Assembly (NCBI GenBank): GCA_963707015.1
Contig: CAVPOO010000005.1
Location: 19,094-83,093, forward strand
Length of the DNA: 64,000 nucleotides
Reading direction: 5' to 3'
DNA from: CAVPOO01 sp963707015
Lineage (GTDB): Bacteria > Pseudomonadota > Gammaproteobacteria > Thiohalobacterales > Thiohalobacteraceae
Shown here: one piece after another, positions 60,805-64,000 of the stretch
Numbering within the stretch: position 1 is the stretch's first letter
Layout: each line of letters starts with the position of its first letter
The notes under the pieces: model-generated
Told to the model about the DNA's origin: nothing
The model's database searches: none
Seen by the model: the letters and a program-made list of their open reading frames with translations, nothing else
Translations under genes and position numbers: made by a program

Positions 60805-62295
60805 ATGATTCAAGCCGTGCAACAGACAGCGACTGAACCGGTCGACCGGACACGGCTGATCGCGCGCCTGCAGAAAATCCTGCCCGCCGATGCGCTGCTG
60901 CACCAGCCGGAGGACCTGCGGCCCTACGAGTGCGACGGGCTTTCGGTGTACCGGCAGCTGCCGATGCTGGTCGCGCTGCCCGAGAGCATCGAGCAGGTGC
61001 AGGCGATCATGCGCCTGTGCCATGCGCTGCGAGTGCCGGTGGTGGCACGCGGCGCCGGCACCGGCCTGTCGGGGGGCGCCCTGCCGCACGCACAGGGGGT
61101 GCTGCTGAGTCTCGCCAAGTTCAAGGACATCGTCGCGATCGATGTCGAGCAGCGGACCGCGGGGGTGCAGCCGGGGGTGCGCAATCTGGCAATTTCCCAG
61201 GCGGTGTCCGGGCACGGTCTGTATTATGCCCCCGACCCCTCCTCCCAGATCGCCTGCAGCATCGGTGGCAACGTCGCGGAAAACTCGGGCGGCGTGCACT
61301 GTCTCAAGTACGGTCTCACGGTGCACAACATCCGCCAGCTCCGGGTCGTCACGGTCGAGGGTGAGCTGCTGAGCATCGGCGGCAGCGGCCTCGATGCGGC
61401 AGGTTACGATCTGCTGGCTCTGATGACGGGTTCCGAGGGCATGCTGGCGGTCATCGTCGAGGTCACCGTGGGCCTGCTGCCGAAACCGGAAAGCGCGCAG
61501 GTCGTGCTCGCGGCGTTCGACGATGTGGTCAAGGCCGGCAGTGCGGTCGGCGAGATCATCGCGGCCGGCATCATCCCGGCCGGCCTGGAGATGATGGACA
61601 AGCTGGCCATACAGGCCGCCGAAGACTTCGTGCACGCCGGATATCCGCGCGACGCACAGGCGATCCTGCTGTGTGAGCTCGACGGCACACACGAGGAGGT
61701 CGCCGAACACATCGCGCGGGTCCGTGAGATTCTGAACGCACGCGGCGCCACCGAAGTCCGCACCGCGAAAGATGAACAGGAACGCATGACCTTCTGGCAG
61801 GGCCGCAAGGCGGCCTTCCCGGCGGTGGGGCGCATCTCACCGGACTATTACTGCATGGACGGCACCATTCCGCGCAAGCGGCTACCCGAGGTGCTGAAGG
61901 CAATCTCCGAGATGTCCGCGGAGTATCAGCTGCCGGTGGCCAACGTCTTTCACGCGGGCGACGGTAACCTGCATCCGCTGATTCTGTTCGATGCCAACAA
62001 GCCGGGGGAACTCGAACGCACCGAAGCCTTCGGCGGGCGGATTCTCGAACTGTGCGTGGCCGTGGGTGGCACCATCACCGGCGAACACGGCGTCGGCATG
62101 GAGAAGATCGACCAGATGTGTGTGCAGTTCCAGAGTGCAGAACTCAGCCAGTTCCATGCCGTCAAGGCCGCCTTCGATCCCCTCGGCCTGCTGAATCCCG
62201 GCAAGGCCGTGCCGACGCTGCACCGCTGTGCGGAGTTCGGCGCCATGCACGTGCATCACGGCGAACTCCCCTTCCCGGAACTGGAACGTTTCTGA
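60805..62295 (+). CDS. glcD: glycolate oxidase subunit GlcD
   Basis: A 496-residue FAD subunit of glycolate dehydrogenase, which oxidises glycolate to glyoxylate. The FAD-binding-4 domain shows VPVVARGAGTGLSGGALPHA and DPSSQIACSIGGNVAENSGG (PP-loop contacts). The C-terminal oxidase domain contains ANVFHAGDGNLHPLILFDAN and GGTITGEHGVGMEK. Length is close to E. coli GlcD. GAGGGACGGG precedes the ATG. It forms a complex with GlcE and GlcF. Confidence 0.95.
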   Translation: MIQAVQQTATEPVDRTRLIARLQKILPADALLHQPEDLRPYECDGLSVYRQLPMLVALPESIEQVQAIMRLCHALRVPVVARGAGTGLSGGALPHAQGVLLSLAKFKDIVAIDVEQRTAGVQPGVRNLAISQAVSGHGLYYAPDPSSQIACSIGGNVAENSGGVHCLKYGLTVHNIRQLRVVTVEGELLSIGGSGLDAAGYDLLALMTGSEGMLAVIVEVTVGLLPKPESAQVVLAAFDDVVKAGSAVGEIIAAGIIPAGLEMMDKLAIQAAEDFVHAGYPRDAQAILLCELDGTHEEVAEHIARVREILNARGATEVRTAKDEQERMTFWQGRKAAFPAVGRISPDYYCMDGTIPRKRLPEVLKAISEMSAEYQLPVANVFHAGDGNLHPLILFDANKPGELERTEAFGGRILELCVAVGGTITGEHGVGMEKIDQMCVQFQSAELSQFHAVKAAFDPLGLLNPGKAVPTLHRCAEFGAMHVHHGELPFPELERF

Positions 62296-62312
62296 CACTG
62301 CACCGGCGCGCC

Positions 62313-63374
62313 ATGCTCAACGATATCGGCACACAACTGCAGGACCGGGTCCGGGACGCCGTTGCGGCGGCGACACCGCTGTGCATCGCCGGTGGCGACA
62401 GTAAGGCGTTTTACGGCCGCACGCCGGTCGGTGAGCGCCTCGAGGTACGCGAACACCAGGGCATTGTGAACTATGAACCGACCGAACTGGTGATCAGCGC
62501 CCGTGCCGGCACGCCGCTGCGCCTGGTCGAAGACACCCTGGCGAGCGAGCAGCAGATGCTCGCTTTCGAACCGCCCCACTTTGGGGAGGCGGCGACCCTG
62601 GGTGGCACCATCGCCTGTAACCTGTCCGGTCCGCGCCGTCCCTACGCGGGGGCGGCGCGGGATTTCGTGCTGGGCACGCGGGTCATCAACGGCAAGGCCG
62701 AGATCCTTGCCTTCGGCGGCGAGGTGATGAAGAACGTGGCCGGCTATGACGTCTCGCGCCTGATGACCGGCGCCATGGGTACGCTCGGGGTGCTGCTGGA
62801 GGTGTCGCTGAAGATCCTGCCGCGCCCGGAGGTGGAGCTCACGCTTGCGCAAGCCCTGCCGGTGCAGGAGGCGCTGGAGCGGCTGCACGCCTGGGGCCGT
62901 CTGCCGCTGCCGGTCTCGGGCACCTGTTACGACGGCAGGCAGCTCGTGGTGCGCCTTTCCGGGACCGCCGGTGCGGTCAGCGCGGCGCGCGCCCGGATTG
63001 GCGGTGACACGATCGATGCCGGGCACGGCTTCTGGGAGAGCCTCAGGGAACACCGGCATCCCTTCTTCGCGAACGAACGGCCGCTGTGGCGCCTGTCCCT
63101 GGCCTCCAGCACCCCGCCCCTCGAACTGGCGGGCGACTGGCTGTACGAATGGGGTGGCGCACAGCGCTGGCTAGCGACCGAGGAACCTGCGGCGACGGTG
63201 CGCGCCGCCGCGCAACAGGCGGGCGGGCACGCCACCCTGTATCGCAACATGGCCACACGAGAGGCAGTGTTCCAGCCCCTGTCCGCGGGGCTGATGACGC
63301 TGCATCAGCGCCTCAAACAAGCCTTCGACCCGGCCGGCATTTTCAATCCGGGACGCATGTACCCGGAACTTTGA
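62313..63374 (+). CDS. glcE: glycolate oxidase subunit GlcE
   Basis: A 353-residue second FAD-binding subunit. ELVISARAGTPLRLVEDTLA, FGEAATLGGTIACNLSGPRR and GGEVMKNVAGYDVSRLMTGA are characteristic of GlcE. ATG 62313 lies 17 bases after glcD; longer frames run through glcD and are not real. The C-terminus (QAFDPAGIFNPGRMYPEL) resembles that of GlcD-type oxidases. Confidence 0.95.
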   Translation: MLNDIGTQLQDRVRDAVAAATPLCIAGGDSKAFYGRTPVGERLEVREHQGIVNYEPTELVISARAGTPLRLVEDTLASEQQMLAFEPPHFGEAATLGGTIACNLSGPRRPYAGAARDFVLGTRVINGKAEILAFGGEVMKNVAGYDVSRLMTGAMGTLGVLLEVSLKILPRPEVELTLAQALPVQEALERLHAWGRLPLPVSGTCYDGRQLVVRLSGTAGAVSAARARIGGDTIDAGHGFWESLREHRHPFFANERPLWRLSLASSTPPLELAGDWLYEWGGAQRWLATEEPAATVRAAAQQAGGHATLYRNMATREAVFQPLSAGLMTLHQRLKQAFDPAGIFNPGRMYPEL

Positions 63375-63409
63375 CCCGCCCGCCCACACAGCGATAAGGC
63401 CCCGCCCCC

Positions 63410-64000
63410 ATGCAGACCCAGCTCAGCGACAAGTACCGCGATACACCCGAAGGCCGCGAAGCCGATGCCATCCTGCGCGCCTGCGTTCACTGTGGTTTCT
63501 GCACCGCCACCTGTCCGACCTATCAGTTGCTGGGTGACGAGCTCGACGGCCCGCGCGGGCGAATCTATCTGATCAAGGAGCTGCTGGAGGGCAACGCGGT
63601 CAGCGCCAGGACCCAGACCCACCTCGACCGCTGCCTGACCTGCCGTTCCTGTGAGACGACCTGTCCTTCCGGGGTGCGCTATGGCCGCCTGGTCGACATC
63701 GGCCGCGAGCTGGTCGAACGCGAAGTGCCGCGCACGCCGCTCGCATCCGTGCAACGCTATGTGCTGCGCAAACTGATTCCCTATCCGCGACGGGTCGCCC
63801 CGCTGTTGCGTCTCGGCCAGTTCGTGCGTCCCCTGATGCCGGCTTCGATCCGGCGCAAGATACCCGCGCGCGAGCGCAACACCGCCTGGCCAGGCCGGCC
63901 GCAGGCGCGCCGGATGCTGGTGCTCGAGGGCTGCGTACAGAGCGTGGCCACCCCGCAGACCAACGCCGCCGCGGCACGCGTGCTGGACCATCTGGGGATA
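63410..64000 (+). CDS. glcF: glycolate oxidase iron-sulfur subunit GlcF, N-terminal part
   Basis: From ATG 63410 the frame is open to the end of the window (197 residues seen). Two ferredoxin-type motifs, CVHCGFCTATCP and CLTCRSCETTCP, each bind a [4Fe-4S] cluster. MLVLEGCVQSVATPQTNAA begins the first CCG-like domain expected to continue beyond 64000. It passes electrons from GlcD/E to the quinone pool at the membrane. Confidence 0.95.
   Translation, partial: MQTQLSDKYRDTPEGREADAILRACVHCGFCTATCPTYQLLGDELDGPRGRIYLIKELLEGNAVSARTQTHLDRCLTCRSCETTCPSGVRYGRLVDIGRELVEREVPRTPLASVQRYVLRKLIPYPRRVAPLLRLGQFVRPLMPASIRRKIPARERNTAWPGRPQARRMLVLEGCVQSVATPQTNAAAARVLDHLGI

Overview
The window is GC-rich, tightly packed bacterial chromosome, most likely from a gammaproteobacterium. 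The gene set (PtsP-type enzyme I, SohB, BaeS/BaeR with a Spy-like protein, GlcDEF, Gcl/Hyi/GlxR, mobile mystery proteins A/B) fits that class. A complete glycolate-to-glycerate salvage route, a tungstate importer, a periplasmic beta-carbonic anhydrase, a persulfide-dioxygenase-like enzyme and an ethylbenzene-dehydrogenase-type heme domain suggest an autotrophic or sulfur-oxidising member of the Chromatiales type. That lineage call is inference; no rRNA, tRNA or CRISPR array was seen.

Layout. 1-0.65 kb: 3' end of ptsP, then a MITE-like repeat. 1-3.4 kb: a TAXI-type solute-binding protein with a C-terminal membrane helix, coupled to a dCache membrane protein; the TAXI gene carries an in-frame TGA in its signal anchor. 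3.9-5.5 kb: a membrane-fused spermidine-synthase-like protein. 5.5-7 kb: transposase and nuclease remnants and an odd composite reading frame. 7-12 kb: three secreted glycine-rich proteins of unknown function on the minus strand, with strong hairpins between them and eight perfect 18-bp tandem repeats upstream. 13-19.3 kb: periplasmic carbonic anhydrase, then an RND efflux operon whose TolC-like gene is frameshifted. 19.4-21.7 kb: mobile DNA with an IS5 remnant, a mobile mystery A/B (HTH + Fic) toxin-antitoxin-like pair between imperfect direct repeats, and a 63-bp exact copy of part of the tolC-like gene.

21.8-26.4 kb: two overlapping lipoprotein genes, a DUF1330 protein, a secreted protein of unknown function and a graveyard of gene remnants. 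26.4-30.5 kb: a 42-residue membrane peptide with its own promoter and operator-like repeat, facing a hybrid histidine kinase coupled by ATGA overlap to a periplasmic heme-domain protein. 30.8-32.8 kb: AMP nucleosidase and SohB. 32.9-36.4 kb: a BaeS-BaeR-surface antigen-Spy group ending in a clear terminator. 37-41.5 kb: membrane proteins, a GNAT/C39-like fusion and a large MscS channel. 41.8-46.1 kb: an ABC exporter trio (ATPase, FtsX-type permease, HlyD-type adaptor). 46.4-52.2 kb: hemerythrin, tungstate operon tupBCA, an HDOD-GGDEF protein and a frameshifted persulfide-dioxygenase-like gene.

52.6-64 kb is a metabolic island: D-glycerate 3-kinase-like protein, cyclophilin-like protein, a complete MITE with a 12-bp target duplication, a divergent IclR regulator, then gcl-hyi-glxR-glycerate 2-kinase and glcD-glcE-glcF (the last runs off the window). 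Together these oxidise glycolate to glyoxylate, condense two glyoxylates to tartronate semialdehyde, reduce it to glycerate and phosphorylate that to 2-phosphoglycerate. In an autotroph this would salvage the 2-phosphoglycolate made by RubisCO.

No wholly new system is proven. The best candidates for novelty are the secreted three-gene module with its tandem array, the heme-domain/hybrid-kinase pair, the TAXI-dCache pair and the small operator-controlled membrane peptide. Several genes carry single-base lesions, so sequencing or assembly error must be excluded before they are called pseudogenes.
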